Assembly (NCBI RefSeq): GCF_947503705.1
Contig: NZ_CANNES010000001.1
Span: 558,001-622,000, forward strand
Direction of reading: 5' to 3'
Source: an uncultured Tateyamaria sp.
Lineage (GTDB): Bacteria; Pseudomonadota; Alphaproteobacteria; Rhodobacterales; Rhodobacteraceae
Length of the DNA stretch: 64,000 nt
This document shows, in pieces, positions 1 to 10,709 of the stretch (within the stretch, counting starts at the first letter, position 1; every line of letters begins with the position of its first letter). The position numbers and the translations under genes are program-made. Below the pieces are notes generated by a model. It made no database searches, was not told the DNA's origin, and worked only from the letters and a program-made list of their open reading frames with translations.

Positions 1-228
1 CATCAATTCGGGGCCATCTGCAAGGCCCAGCTTTTTCTTCAGGAAGTTCTCTTTGACGGTTTCCAACTCAGAGGGTTGGCTGCCCGCAACAGTGGACGCA
101 TCGGCATTGTAGATCGCCGGGCCGCAGCCGATTGTGACTTTGGTCAGCAGGTCCATATCCGGTGTCATGCCGCACTTGTTCTTCAGATCGTCTGCATATT
201 GCGCGATCAGATCGTCCCGTTTGCCCAT
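1..228 (-). CDS. DUF2853 family protein (C-terminus cut by window edge)
   Basis: The minus-strand frame starts MGKRDDLIAQYADDLKNKCG and runs to the left edge (76 residues visible), so the C-terminus is missing. The N-terminal pattern and the later NFLKKKLGL match my recollection of DUF2853, a small family of cytosolic proteins of about 100 residues with no established function. An AGGAG ribosome binding site lies 7 bases before the ATG. No functional motif can be read. The neighbouring PRC-barrel gene is transcribed in the same direction but is separated from it by a terminator. Confidence 0.8.
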   Translation of the reverse strand, partial: MGKRDDLIAQYADDLKNKCGMTPDMDLLTKVTIGCGPAIYNADASTVAGSQPSELETVKENFLKKKLGLADGPELM

Positions 229-362
229 ATTTTGTCTCCTACCAGTTGGACGCGCCAAGATTTCGGCCAAGGCGCAAGGCTTTGCGTTAATGTGGCGGTA
301 CGATAACGGCAAATTGTCAGAGGACAAACAAATTCGAGGGGGAAAATAGGGCCTAACGCTGC

Positions 363-390
363 AAAAAGGGGCGCCCGACAGGCACCCCTT
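363..390 (-). terminator. Intrinsic terminator after the PRC-barrel gene
   Basis: On the minus strand a 10-base-pair stem (aaggggtgcc / ggcgcccctt, one G-U pair) with a 5-base loop is followed by a run of five T. It lies 24 bases after the stop of the gene ending at 414, and so separates it from the DUF2853 gene. Confidence 0.8.
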
Positions 391-413
391 GATGTCGAAA
401 GATCGCTCAGCGT

Positions 414-923
414 TTAGGACTGGACGCGAATTTTGTAGTCCGATGGCAGGCTTTCCAACTCGCTTTCGTCGATTTCGGGCAGGGCTTCCAGCTCTGCTTC
501 GGTCCATGTGGCCAGGCGCAGTTCGTCTTCGCTGGTCATGTCAAACTGATCCAGCGGCAGGGCAACCGTGTATTCGCCCAGACCCAGGAAACCGCCGATA
601 CCGATCACGGCTGCGTAGCCCTCGGGGGACTTGATGACATAGTCGATTTCGCCCACGGTTTCGTTTGTGGCGGTCAGCACGTTGGTGCCAATGATCTCAG
701 AGACCATCATCGGCGCGCCAGCCTCAACGCCATCCACACTGTCCAGCGCTGTTTCAAAGCCGTCCTGGGTTTCGTTTGCCAGTTGCTCGGCTGTGGCCAG
801 AGTGGCGGTGCCAACCTGGCTGTCGATGGCGGTTTCGTCCTTGTCGCCCATTGAACCGGCAAAGGCGGGGGCAGCAATCAGAGCGGCAATGGCAGCATTT
901 GTTTTCAATACGTTGCGTGTCAT
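414..923 (-). CDS. Secreted PRC-barrel domain protein
   Basis: 169 residues. The start at 923 is chosen because GGAGG lies just upstream and the protein then begins with a clean signal peptide (MTRNVLKTNAAIAALIAAPAFA). The open frame extends further upstream but overlaps the neighbouring gene. Residues about 75-150 (SEIIGTNVLTATNETVGEIDYVI, then GIGGFLGLGEYTVALPLDQF) have the PRC-barrel pattern, a small beta-barrel found in photosynthetic reaction-centre H subunits and in many exported alphaproteobacterial proteins. The rest is acidic and probably periplasmic. The role is unknown. It lies downstream of the extensin-like gene on the same strand and is closed by the terminator at 363-390. Confidence 0.82.
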   Translation of the reverse strand: MTRNVLKTNAAIAALIAAPAFAGSMGDKDETAIDSQVGTATLATAEQLANETQDGFETALDSVDGVEAGAPMMVSEIIGTNVLTATNETVGEIDYVIKSPEGYAAVIGIGGFLGLGEYTVALPLDQFDMTSEDELRLATWTEAELEALPEIDESELESLPSDYKIRVQS

Positions 924-996
924 AGTGACCTCCGTTGTTTCATCTGAGAGGACAACTTTGGACCGCCAAAACGGTTCCCTGGGGCCTAAGAATTTT

Positions 997-1710
997 TTAG
1001 CGGCACAGTCCCCAACCGGTATGCTGAAGGTGGAAATGATCGGCGTGCAGACGGTTGTAATCAGGGCCGAGTGTAAGGCGGAACCACATGCACGCGCTGT
1101 CGCGCAGGTCGCGGAAAAACGGGGCACGAGCGTCGGCGGCTGGCCACCCATCCAACAGGTTCAACCGCCGCCCGTCGTCCAATGTCACGCCGCTGATGTC
1201 GATGGCATTGGCGGTTGCATGGGTGCTCATCCGCCCTGAATTGCCCGAGGTGGTCCTGATCTGGCGACAATTGTAGCTGGACGCATGGTGGATCCGCGCG
1301 ATGCCCTGACCAAAGTGGCGTTGGGCGGCGGGCTCAATCCCGTGGGCCTGCCACATCGCGAGGCGCAGCGCGGTCTGGCATCGGGTTTCCACCGGGCTCA
1401 ACCCTGCCCCTCCGATAGCCGTCAGGCGCACCCGATCCGCGATCCCGCATTGCGGCGAGGTCACAAGGTCGTCCATCGCGTCAAAGGTGGCTCCGGTCGC
1501 CAACGCGGCCCGGCAACTTGGCCCATCGCGCAGCGCGCGCTGCATCTTGGCCGCGGTCAGGGGGGTCACGGGGTCTGAAATAACCAGCGGTTTGATCGGG
1601 TTCCATTCATCCGGCAAGGGCGTGTCGGTTGCATAGATCAACAGCGCACCACCGGCCAAAGCCATGAGCGCAATCGTCAACAGCGCATAGACAAGCGATA
1701 CGATCCGCAT
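997..1710 (-). CDS. Extensin-like family protein
   Basis: 237 residues with an N-terminal membrane anchor (residues about 5-26). The C-terminal half contains CRQIRTTSGNSGRMSTHATA, NAIDISGV, and a final LHADHFHL. This is the Extensin-like C-terminal domain (DUF882/peptidase M15-like), which carries conserved His and Asp residues resembling zinc D,D-carboxypeptidases. Envelope or peptidoglycan-related work is therefore likely, but the substrate is not shown. Its ATG follows the nitroreductase TGA directly with no spacer, so the two are very probably translated from one mRNA. Confidence 0.85.
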   Translation of the reverse strand: MRIVSLVYALLTIALMALAGGALLIYATDTPLPDEWNPIKPLVISDPVTPLTAAKMQRALRDGPSCRAALATGATFDAMDDLVTSPQCGIADRVRLTAIGGAGLSPVETRCQTALRLAMWQAHGIEPAAQRHFGQGIARIHHASSYNCRQIRTTSGNSGRMSTHATANAIDISGVTLDDGRRLNLLDGWPAADARAPFFRDLRDSACMWFRLTLGPDYNRLHADHFHLQHTGWGLCR

Positions 1711-2400
1711 TCAGCGGACCGTCAGGATCTCGTCCAACGGCTTCTTGATCTTGGCCACCGCGGGAATGGTCGCATCCTTTGCCGGATGGCCCACGGTGAT
1801 GATCATCGTGGCCTTTTCGCTGTCGGGGCGGTCCAGCAGATCACCCAGAAACTTCATCGGATTGGGCGTATGCGTCAGTGTTGCCAGCCCCGCCATATGC
1901 AGTGCCGTGAGCAACATGCCAGTGGCGATGCCGACGCTTTCGGGGACATAATAATTCTTGTACCGTGTGCCATCATCAAAGGTGCCATAACGCTGGGCAA
2001 AAACGACGATCAGCCAGGGCGCATCCTCAAGATGGGGCTTGTCGGCATTTGTCCCGATGGGTTCCAGGGCTTTGATCCACTCGTCACTGGCGCCACCGGC
2101 ATAGAACTTGCGCTCTTCCTCTTCGGCGGCGTCGCGGATCTGTTTCTTGATTGCGGGTTCTTGAATGGCCACGAAATGCCAGGGTTGATGGTTTGCGCCA
2201 GAGGGGGCCGTGCCCGCCGCTGCCACACAAGCGTCAATGACTGCGCGGTCCACCGCTTGGGTAGTATAGTCGCGCACCGTGTGGCGGGTCGCCATAAAGT
2301 CGCGATAGTCTTCTGCCTTGCGCAGCATCTCTGCATCGCTCAGGCCCTGCCGGTCGGGCAGGGGCAGTTGACGGTATTCAAGCTTGTCCTTGGAGAACAT
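1711..2400 (-). CDS. Nitroreductase family protein
   Basis: 229 residues. The start at 2400 (MFSKDKLEYRQ) is preferred over an ATG three codons upstream because AGGGG lies at usable spacing only for the later one. The FMN-binding nitroreductase signature is present: RHTVRDYTTQ near residue 40, APSGANHQPWHFVAIQ near 65-80, and a conserved ESVGIATGMLL near 150. The family uses NAD(P)H to reduce nitro compounds, quinones, flavins or related substrates in the cytosol; this sequence does not say which. It sits 25 bases downstream of gyrB and touches the extensin-like gene, so the three form a co-directional unit. Confidence 0.88.
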   Translation of the reverse strand: MFSKDKLEYRQLPLPDRQGLSDAEMLRKAEDYRDFMATRHTVRDYTTQAVDRAVIDACVAAAGTAPSGANHQPWHFVAIQEPAIKKQIRDAAEEEERKFYAGGASDEWIKALEPIGTNADKPHLEDAPWLIVVFAQRYGTFDDGTRYKNYYVPESVGIATGMLLTALHMAGLATLTHTPNPMKFLGDLLDRPDSEKATMIITVGHPAKDATIPAVAKIKKPLDEILTVR

Positions 2401-2425
2401 GCGGCACATCCCCTGTTGATCGGTG

Positions 2426-4855
<2,430 letters not shown>

Positions 4856-4973
4856 TCATTCTTTGCCCAAAATATACGGTTTTCCACGGGGAATGTCACG
4901 CCGATAGACCAAGTTTCATGGCTCGAATCAGGATGTTGGGCTAGGCTGTCGCAAACGCTGTCTTGGGGGTGCC

Positions 4974-5495
4974 ATGTATCTTCCACCTGAACTGATGCCA
5001 AACGAACGGATCATTGCCCGCGCAGGCGCTAATGCCATCATCGACGTCAAGGACACGGGCCTGAACCGCTTTGTCGGGGACAAGCTGTTTTGGGTGATTG
5101 GCATGAAGGGCAAAGAGGGGATTGGCGGCATCCTGACCATGACTAACCTGCGCTTTGTCTTCAAGGCGCATATCATCAACCGGCTGCGGGGCGAGTTTTC
5201 CATCCCCCTCAGCCAGGTCGTGACGGCGGAAAAGGTTGCGCGATTTCCGGTCTACAAGCTTCGGCTGACAACTGACGCAGCCCAATTTGATTTCGTCTGT
5301 TGGAAGGCCGGGAAATTCGTCACCAAGGTGCAGGCCACCACACCCGACACTGCGGCGGAACAGGCCATCGCGGGCCATCTTGCAGGGCTCAAGGTCAACG
5401 GCCCTATCAACGCCATTTCCGATCTCTTCACGCTTCAGGATCGCGCCAAATCCGAGGCAAAGGATACCTGGAACAAGATCATGTCGGGCGATTAA
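4974..5495 (+). CDS. GRAM/PH-like domain protein of unknown function
   Basis: 173 residues, cytosolic, no signal peptide. Residues about 45-95 (GIGGILTMTNLRFVFKAH, then FSIPLSQVVTAEK) follow the GRAM-domain pattern: a beta strand ending in LT-x-x-R-x-x-F, then IPL-x-x-V. GRAM domains are PH-like folds often involved in lipid binding. The C-terminal third is helical and has no motif I recognise. It stands alone on the plus strand between gyrB and the convergent LysE gene, with only three bases between the two stop codons. The domain call is inferred from pattern only. Confidence 0.6.
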   Translation: MYLPPELMPNERIIARAGANAIIDVKDTGLNRFVGDKLFWVIGMKGKEGIGGILTMTNLRFVFKAHIINRLRGEFSIPLSQVVTAEKVARFPVYKLRLTTDAAQFDFVCWKAGKFVTKVQATTPDTAAEQAIAGHLAGLKVNGPINAISDLFTLQDRAKSEAKDTWNKIMSGD

Positions 5496-5498
5496 CCG

Positions 5499-6119
5499 TC
5501 ACGTCAGCGGAATGATCAGGCCCACACCGATCAACAGTGCCCCAGCCGACAGGTTCATCCGGCGCAGTGCGCGCGGGCTTTGCATCAGGCGGCGCGCCCG
5601 GTCGATAAACACCGCCATCGTCAGGTTCCCGAACAGTGGCACAACCATCGACAGGGCCACGATGGTCACGATGTCCAAGGCCGTGAGCCGCGTCAGATCA
5701 AAAAATCCCGGCAGCATCCCGGCATAAAATAGGATCGCCTTGGGGTTGCCCAGAATCACCACCAGCCCCGCCACGAACCCGGCCCACATGCCGGGCCGTG
5801 TCAGGCGACCATCGGTATCAATCTGCTGGCCCGCGCTGCGAATGACCAGCGCACCCATGATGACAAACATCGCCGCCGCGACCCATTTCAGCGCCTCCAG
5901 AAACCCGCCATAGACCGACAGCACCCAGGTGATCCCAAAGATCGCCAGCAACGACCACAGAACATCTCCCACAACGACGCCCAAGGCCAAGGGCCACGCC
6001 GCGTGAAAGCCCCCCGACAGCGTCCGCGCGATCAGCCCGACCCAAACCGGACCGGGCGTGAGAAACAGCACCAACAGCGCCCCGGAATACAACGCAACGT
6101 CCCACAGACCCAGGGTCAT
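5499..6119 (-). CDS. LysE family translocator
   Basis: 206 residues, strongly hydrophobic, with about six membrane segments. The N-terminal LFLTPGPVWVGLIARTLSGG and the later GNPKAILFYAGMLPGFF are typical of the LysE/RhtB amino-acid exporters of the inner membrane. The substrate cannot be told. Its ATG overlaps the recF stop by four bases (ATGA), so it is translationally coupled to recF. This makes it an accessory gene set into the recF-gyrB interval. Confidence 0.88.
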   Translation of the reverse strand: MTLGLWDVALYSGALLVLFLTPGPVWVGLIARTLSGGFHAAWPLALGVVVGDVLWSLLAIFGITWVLSVYGGFLEALKWVAAAMFVIMGALVIRSAGQQIDTDGRLTRPGMWAGFVAGLVVILGNPKAILFYAGMLPGFFDLTRLTALDIVTIVALSMVVPLFGNLTMAVFIDRARRLMQSPRALRRMNLSAGALLIGVGLIIPLT

Positions 6120-7216
6120 GCCGCCTCTACCTCACTGACGCCATCCGTCTCTGACACATGCAAATACTGTGCCCGATCGCCTAGATGCTCAAAAAGCTCA
6201 GGTCCCGTGCCAGTCATCCACGCCTGCGCGCCCAAGGCGCAAATCTCATCATAAAGCGCCGCGCGGCGATCGGCATCCAGATGGGCCGCCACCTCATCAA
6301 GCAGCAGCAGGGGCGGCGCGCCAAAATCGGCAGCCAAGGCCCGTGCGTTGGCCAGAATCAGGGAGACCAGCAACGCTTTCTGCTCCCCTGTCGAACAGTC
6401 CTTGGCAGGCACATCCTTGGCCGCATAGGTGCCAAACAGGTCCGCCCGATGCGGCCCGATCAAGGTCCGCCCAGCCGTCAGATCACGACCTCGGCCGTCA
6501 GCCAGTGCATCACGGTAGGCGCTGGCCTCCGCAGGCATTCCCAACTCTCCGGGCAACAGGTCCAGCGTCGCGGTTGGAAAGGCCGTTTGCGCGCCCGCCT
6601 GCGCCCGCTCCAACTCCACCAGGGCCGCCAGCCGATTGGCATGTATTGCGGTCCCGGTCTCGGCCATTCGCATTTCCAACGCCGCATACCAATGCGGATC
6701 GCGCACCATGTCCTTGAGCAGACGGTTCCGCTCCCGCATGGCCTTGTCAAATTCCAAGGACACCTGTGCATGATCGGGCATAAAGCTCAGCGTCATGCGG
6801 TCCAGAAACCGCCGCCGCCCCTCTGCGCCTTCGATCCACAACCGGTCCATCGCCGGGATCAGCCACAGCACGCGGGCAATGCGACCCAGCGCTGTCTGCG
6901 CTGCCCCCTTGCCGTCGATCCGCACCTGCCGGGCGGCCCCGTTTTCCGACCAGGTTTCGACTTCATGCACCTGATCCAACGACTGCAAAACACCCGCCAG
7001 CTTCCAGCCCAGCGCCTCGGGCCGCCGCGTCATGTCCTCTGCCGACGCCCGGCGCAATCCGCGACCGGGCGACATCAGGGATACCGCTTCCAGAATATTG
7101 GTTTTGCCCGCACCATTCGGCCCATAGATCGCCACAGGTCGCGCATCCACAGCCAGGCGGGCCACTTTGTGTGACCGGAAATGCGACAGGGTCAACGACG
7201 TCAGAGCAAGCGCCAT
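6116..7216 (-). CDS. recF: DNA replication and repair protein RecF
   Basis: 366 residues, normal family length. RecF is an SMC-like ATPase that helps load RecA at gapped DNA through RecO and RecR. The Walker A motif GPNGAGKTN is at about residues 31-39, the ABC signature region is STGEQKALL near 273, and Walker B (LLLLDEVAAHLD) is near 300. It follows dnaN on the same strand after a 50-base gap and overlaps the LysE gene by four bases. Confidence 0.97.
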   Translation of the reverse strand: MALALTSLTLSHFRSHKVARLAVDARPVAIYGPNGAGKTNILEAVSLMSPGRGLRRASAEDMTRRPEALGWKLAGVLQSLDQVHEVETWSENGAARQVRIDGKGAAQTALGRIARVLWLIPAMDRLWIEGAEGRRRFLDRMTLSFMPDHAQVSLEFDKAMRERNRLLKDMVRDPHWYAALEMRMAETGTAIHANRLAALVELERAQAGAQTAFPTATLDLLPGELGMPAEASAYRDALADGRGRDLTAGRTLIGPHRADLFGTYAAKDVPAKDCSTGEQKALLVSLILANARALAADFGAPPLLLLDEVAAHLDADRRAALYDEICALGAQAWMTGTGPELFEHLGDRAQYLHVSETDGVSEVEAA

Positions 7217-7225
7217 CCCCAGCCT

Positions 7226-7256
7226 TTCATTGTTCCCAAAATACTCCCGACGGAGG
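7226..7256 (-). repeat. Intergenic AGTATTT...CAATGAA element, copy in dnaN-recF gap
   Basis: Read on the minus strand, CTCC-gtcg-GGAG forms a short stem running into AGTATTTTGGGAACAATGAA. The 20-mer matches the copy at 12974-12993 at 18 of 20 positions. It fills most of the gap between dnaN and recF. The stem followed by TATTTT could act as a weak terminator. Confidence 0.7.
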
Positions 7257-7266
7257 CAAGAAACCC

Positions 7267-8385
7267 TTAAACCCGCATCGGCATCACGACATAGACGGCT
7301 GACAAATCGCCGCCTTCGCGCATCAGTGTCGGGTCGCCGGAAGAGTTAAAAAGGAAGACGGCATTCTCGCGGTCCACCTGGCTTGCGATCTCCAGCAAGT
7401 ATTTGGCGTTAAAACCAATTTCCAGGCGCTCATCGCCATAGGCAACAGCCAGCTCTTCTTCGGCGGCACCGCTATCGGGGGCGTTCACGGACAGTATCAA
7501 CCGGTCTTCGTCCAGCTGCAATTTCACCGCGCGGGAGCGTTCCGACGACACCGTGGCCACCCGGTCGACAGCCTTGGCGAAATCGCTGGCGTCCACTTCC
7601 AGCTTGCGGGTGTTGCCGACAGGAATAACGCGGGTGTAATCGGGGAATGTGCCGTCAATGACCTTCGAGGTCAGGGTAATCTCTGGCGTGGCAAAGCGGA
7701 CCTTGGTCTCGGACACGCTCACGGCGATCTGCATGTCGTCATCGTCCAACAGCTTGCGCAACTCACCCACGGTCTTGCGCGGCACAATCACGCCGGGCAT
7801 GTCGGCGGCGCCACTGGGCAATTCACTGTCGATGCGTGCGAGGCGGTGGCCATCTGTGGCCACACAGCGCAGGGCAGGGCCATCGTCACCCTCGGCCACA
7901 TGCATATAGACACCGTTCAGGTAATAGCGGGTCTCTTCGGTCGAAATGGCGAATTTGGACTTGTCGAACAACCGGCGCAGTTTGGGTGCCGCGACAGAGA
8001 AATTCGAGGCGTATTCCGACGACGCCATGACCGGGAAATCTTCCTTGGGAAGGGTCGCCAGCGAGAAATTCGAGCGGCCGGCTTCAACGGTTAACCGGCC
8101 CGCAGCACTATCAGCGGTCAGGGTGACCAGGGCGCCATCAGGCAGCTTGCGGACGATCTCGTGCAGGGTCGTGGCGGACACAGTGGTGGCACCGGCTCGC
8201 TCCACCTGGGCCGGAGCCTTGTCGACAACCTCGATATCGAGGTCGGTTGCGCGAAAGGTGACATCGGCTTCGGCGGCCTCGATCAACACATTGGCAAGGA
8301 TCGGGATCGTATTGCGGCGCTCCACAACAGATTGGGCCTGACTGACCGCCTTAAGCAGCGCGGCGCGCTCGACACTGATTTTCAT
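7267..8385 (-). CDS. dnaN: DNA polymerase III beta (sliding clamp) subunit
   Basis: 372 residues, standard clamp length. The start at 8385 (MKISVERAALLKAVSQAQSV) is set by GGGAGA 7 bases upstream and by the family N-terminus; a longer frame begins at 8421. The clamp dimer encircles DNA and tethers polymerase III. Three clamp folds can be traced, and the C-terminal MREGGDLSAVYVVMPMRV is the conserved hydrophobic-pocket end that binds clamp-binding peptides. Its partner dnaA lies 2.3 kb away because two plus-strand genes are set between them. Confidence 0.98.
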   Translation of the reverse strand: MKISVERAALLKAVSQAQSVVERRNTIPILANVLIEAAEADVTFRATDLDIEVVDKAPAQVERAGATTVSATTLHEIVRKLPDGALVTLTADSAAGRLTVEAGRSNFSLATLPKEDFPVMASSEYASNFSVAAPKLRRLFDKSKFAISTEETRYYLNGVYMHVAEGDDGPALRCVATDGHRLARIDSELPSGAADMPGVIVPRKTVGELRKLLDDDDMQIAVSVSETKVRFATPEITLTSKVIDGTFPDYTRVIPVGNTRKLEVDASDFAKAVDRVATVSSERSRAVKLQLDEDRLILSVNAPDSGAAEEELAVAYGDERLEIGFNAKYLLEIASQVDRENAVFLFNSSGDPTLMREGGDLSAVYVVMPMRV

Positions 8386-8626
8386 GGTCCGTCTCCCACC
8401 AGATCCCCGGGACGGGCACACTAGCCCACCTGCGGCGCATCACAAGTATTTTATTGGTTTTCCGCCGTATCGACGGGGGCGTCAAGTCACGGCAGAGGAT
8501 TGGCACATCAAATGCGGCGCTTGTGTGGGGGCGGGGCCAAGGATTGCGACCAGAACGGTCACAGGGCCTGCAATTCACCTTGGAGGCATTAGGTGATTTT
8601 TAAGCGATATGTGCCAAAGACGGATC

Positions 8627-8965
8627 ATGTTCAGGTCGGTTATCTGGTTGAGTATCGCGTTATGCGCCGCAGTCTTTGTGGGGCCTGTTGCCCTTTTGGC
8701 GTCCCAATCGGGGCGGGCCGACCCTGCGGACCTTTATTTTGTTGTGGGGGTTGGCGTGCCTGGCCTGTCTGACGCGGCGCTGACCGATGCGGGTGCGCGC
8801 AATATCGGCCCCGCGCACGGCGCGATGGCCAGGATGATCCATGCCCCCAAAACCGCACATGCGCGTCTTGTTCAAGGCGGCTTTGTCATGGTGCCCGCCG
8901 GTGCGCTGGCTGCAATCTGCGGCATTGATGCCGACCCGAATGTTCCCCGACCCAGGAGTAGTTGA
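8627..8965 (+). CDS. Small membrane-anchored or exported protein coupled to the chemoreceptor
   Basis: 112 residues from [20 protein letters not shown]; an ATG six codons upstream (8609) is also possible. Residues 1-26 are one hydrophobic segment, either a signal peptide or an anchor. The remainder is Ala/Gly-rich with a weakly hydrophobic stretch ([16 protein letters not shown]). I do not recognise the family. Its stop codon is one base before the chemoreceptor start, and the AGGAG that serves the receptor lies inside its last codons, so the two genes are almost certainly co-translated. A sensory accessory role is inferred from this coupling only. Confidence 0.6.
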   Translation: MFRSVIWLSIALCAAVFVGPVALLASQSGRADPADLYFVVGVGVPGLSDAALTDAGARNIGPAHGAMARMIHAPKTAHARLVQGGFVMVPAGALAAICGIDADPNVPRPRSS

Positions 8966-8966
8966 G

Positions 8967-10655
8967 ATGTCTCGCCTCAAGTCCATGACGCCGATACAAA
9001 TGGTGTTTGGCCTCGCCGCCCTCCTTATACCCTTTGTGATGGTGGCTGCACTGATTGTCGGCACGCCACTTCTACCGCTTCTGGCCACCTGCCTGTGCTT
9101 CTTCCTTCTCGGGGCGGCAATGGCCCGCAGTCAGGAAAATCTCGTGCCCATCGGGGCTGCGATTGCGCTGATCGGGCAAGCGATTGCTTTCACTGCGGCT
9201 TTTCAAGGGCATTCCTGGCAGATCGACAGCCATATGATGTTTTTTGCCCTGCTGGCCTGCCTTGTCATTTTGCGCAGCATTCCGGCCCTTGTCGTGGCAA
9301 CGGCGCTGATCGCCCTGCATCACCTGTCGCTGACGGTGCTGCTGCCGTCTCTGATCTATCCTTCGGCAGACTTCATCATCAACCTGGAGCGGACGGTATT
9401 TCACGCGGTGATCGTGCTCATGGAAACGGCCGCATTGGTCGCGACGGTGCAACGGCTCAACCGCGTCAGCGCCGAAATGCTGGCCCAGACTGAGGCGCTT
9501 GAGGACAGTTTGAAAGACGCTGACCGTGCCCAGCAAGAGGCGTTGCGGTCCAAGGAACGGGCCGAAACCGCCCAACAACAGGCGCTTGATGCGCAAAAAG
9601 CGGCTGAAACCGCGTTGGAGCAAGCCCGCAAAGCGGATGAAGTCCGTGCCGCATCCGAGCACGAGAAAGAGAAATCCGATGAAGAGCGGCGCAATAACGA
9701 TGCCGCCAAAGCCCGCGAACAAACGCACATCGTCGACACGATCCGCCAATCGCTGACCCGGCTAGAAGGTGGGGACCTGACCACGCGGATCACAGAAGTC
9801 TTTCCCAAGGAATACGAATCCCTACGCACGGAATTCAACGCGGCCATGCGCACGCTCGAAGAGCTGGTTTCAGTTGTGGCCCAACGCTCTGAACAGATGG
9901 ACGCTGAGATCAGCGAAATCTCACTCGCAACGGACGATCTGGCGCGGCGATCTGATGCACAGGCTCGCAATCTTACGAAAACTTCCGCCGCGCTGGACGG
10001 TTTGACCAAAAGCGTCCGCGACAACGCGGCGAGCGTGGACGACGCGCACAACACCGCCAAAAGCGCGCAATCCAACGCGCAGGTCAGCGGCAATGTGGTG
10101 TCCAAAGCGTCGCAGGCCATGGGCGCAATCAAAACCGAGGCGGGAGAGATCGGGAAAATCGTCGATCTGATCGAAGGCATATCTTTTCAAACCAACCTTC
10201 TTGCGCTGAATGCCGGGGTCGAGGCGGCCCGCGCCGGCGAAGCGGGACTCGGCTTTGCCGTTGTCGCCTCAGAAGTGCGCAGCCTTGCAAAGCGTTCAGC
10301 GGAAAGCGCGACCAGCATTCGCACATTGATCGAACGATCCGGGGCAGAGGTTGAAAACGGATCGGCGCAAATTGCCGATACGGTCACATCGCTTGGCAGT
10401 GTGGATGCAGCCATTTCCGAGATTACATCCAAAATGGATATGATTTCCGACAGTACGCGCAGCCAGAGCGATCAAATATCGTCACTTAATGCGTCGATCG
10501 CTGAAATGGGCGAAGTCACTCAGAAAAACGCCGCCATGTTCGAAGAAACAAGCGCGGCCTGTGCAAACCTGACCAACGGGGCAAAAGCGCTGCGCGAGCT
10601 GACGCAACGTTTCGTCGTGTCCGACCAAGAGAAACGTTCGGACAAGGTGGCCTGA
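8967..10655 (+). CDS. Methyl-accepting chemotaxis protein with integral-membrane sensor region
   Basis: 562 residues. The start at 8967 ([11 protein letters not shown]) follows AGGAG at 8953. Residues 1 to about 165 carry roughly six hydrophobic segments and almost no periplasmic loop. A long Gln/Ala/Glu-rich coiled coil (about 170-260) and a HAMP-like segment ([12 protein letters not shown]) follow. The signalling tip is [20 protein letters not shown] with [20 protein letters not shown]. Receptors of this type work with CheA/CheW to control motility. No che gene is nearby. The absent periplasmic ligand domain suggests it senses a membrane-borne or intracellular cue, which is inference. Confidence 0.93.
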   Translation: MSRLKSMTPIQMVFGLAALLIPFVMVAALIVGTPLLPLLATCLCFFLLGAAMARSQENLVPIGAAIALIGQAIAFTAAFQGHSWQIDSHMMFFALLACLVILRSIPALVVATALIALHHLSLTVLLPSLIYPSADFIINLERTVFHAVIVLMETAALVATVQRLNRVSAEMLAQTEALEDSLKDADRAQQEALRSKERAETAQQQALDAQKAAETALEQARKADEVRAASEHEKEKSDEERRNNDAAKAREQTHIVDTIRQSLTRLEGGDLTTRITEVFPKEYESLRTEFNAAMRTLEELVSVVAQRSEQMDAEISEISLATDDLARRSDAQARNLTKTSAALDGLTKSVRDNAASVDDAHNTAKSAQSNAQVSGNVVSKASQAMGAIKTEAGEIGKIVDLIEGISFQTNLLALNAGVEAARAGEAGLGFAVVASEVRSLAKRSAESATSIRTLIERSGAEVENGSAQIADTVTSLGSVDAAISEITSKMDMISDSTRSQSDQISSLNASIAEMGEVTQKNAAMFEETSAACANLTNGAKALRELTQRFVVSDQEKRSDKVA

Positions 10656-10661
10656 CCAAAC

Positions 10662-10686
10662 AAAAAAACGGCGCCCCAAGGCGCCG
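10662..10686. terminator. Bidirectional terminator between the chemoreceptor gene and dnaA
   Basis: A perfect 7-base-pair stem CGGCGCC-ccaa-GGCGCCG (10669-10686) is flanked on the left by seven A. On the minus strand this gives a U-tract after the hairpin, which suits dnaA (stop at 10710). On the plus strand it is followed only by ATTTC, so it is weaker for the chemoreceptor gene. Confidence 0.8.
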
Positions 10687-10709
10687 ATTTCATCAAATCA
10701 AATTTGTGC

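Noticed and set aside
8609-8626. Longer start of the small protein before the chemoreceptor
   Set aside because: The later ATG at 8627 gives a cleaner N-terminal membrane segment; neither has a strong ribosome binding site, so this stays a preference.
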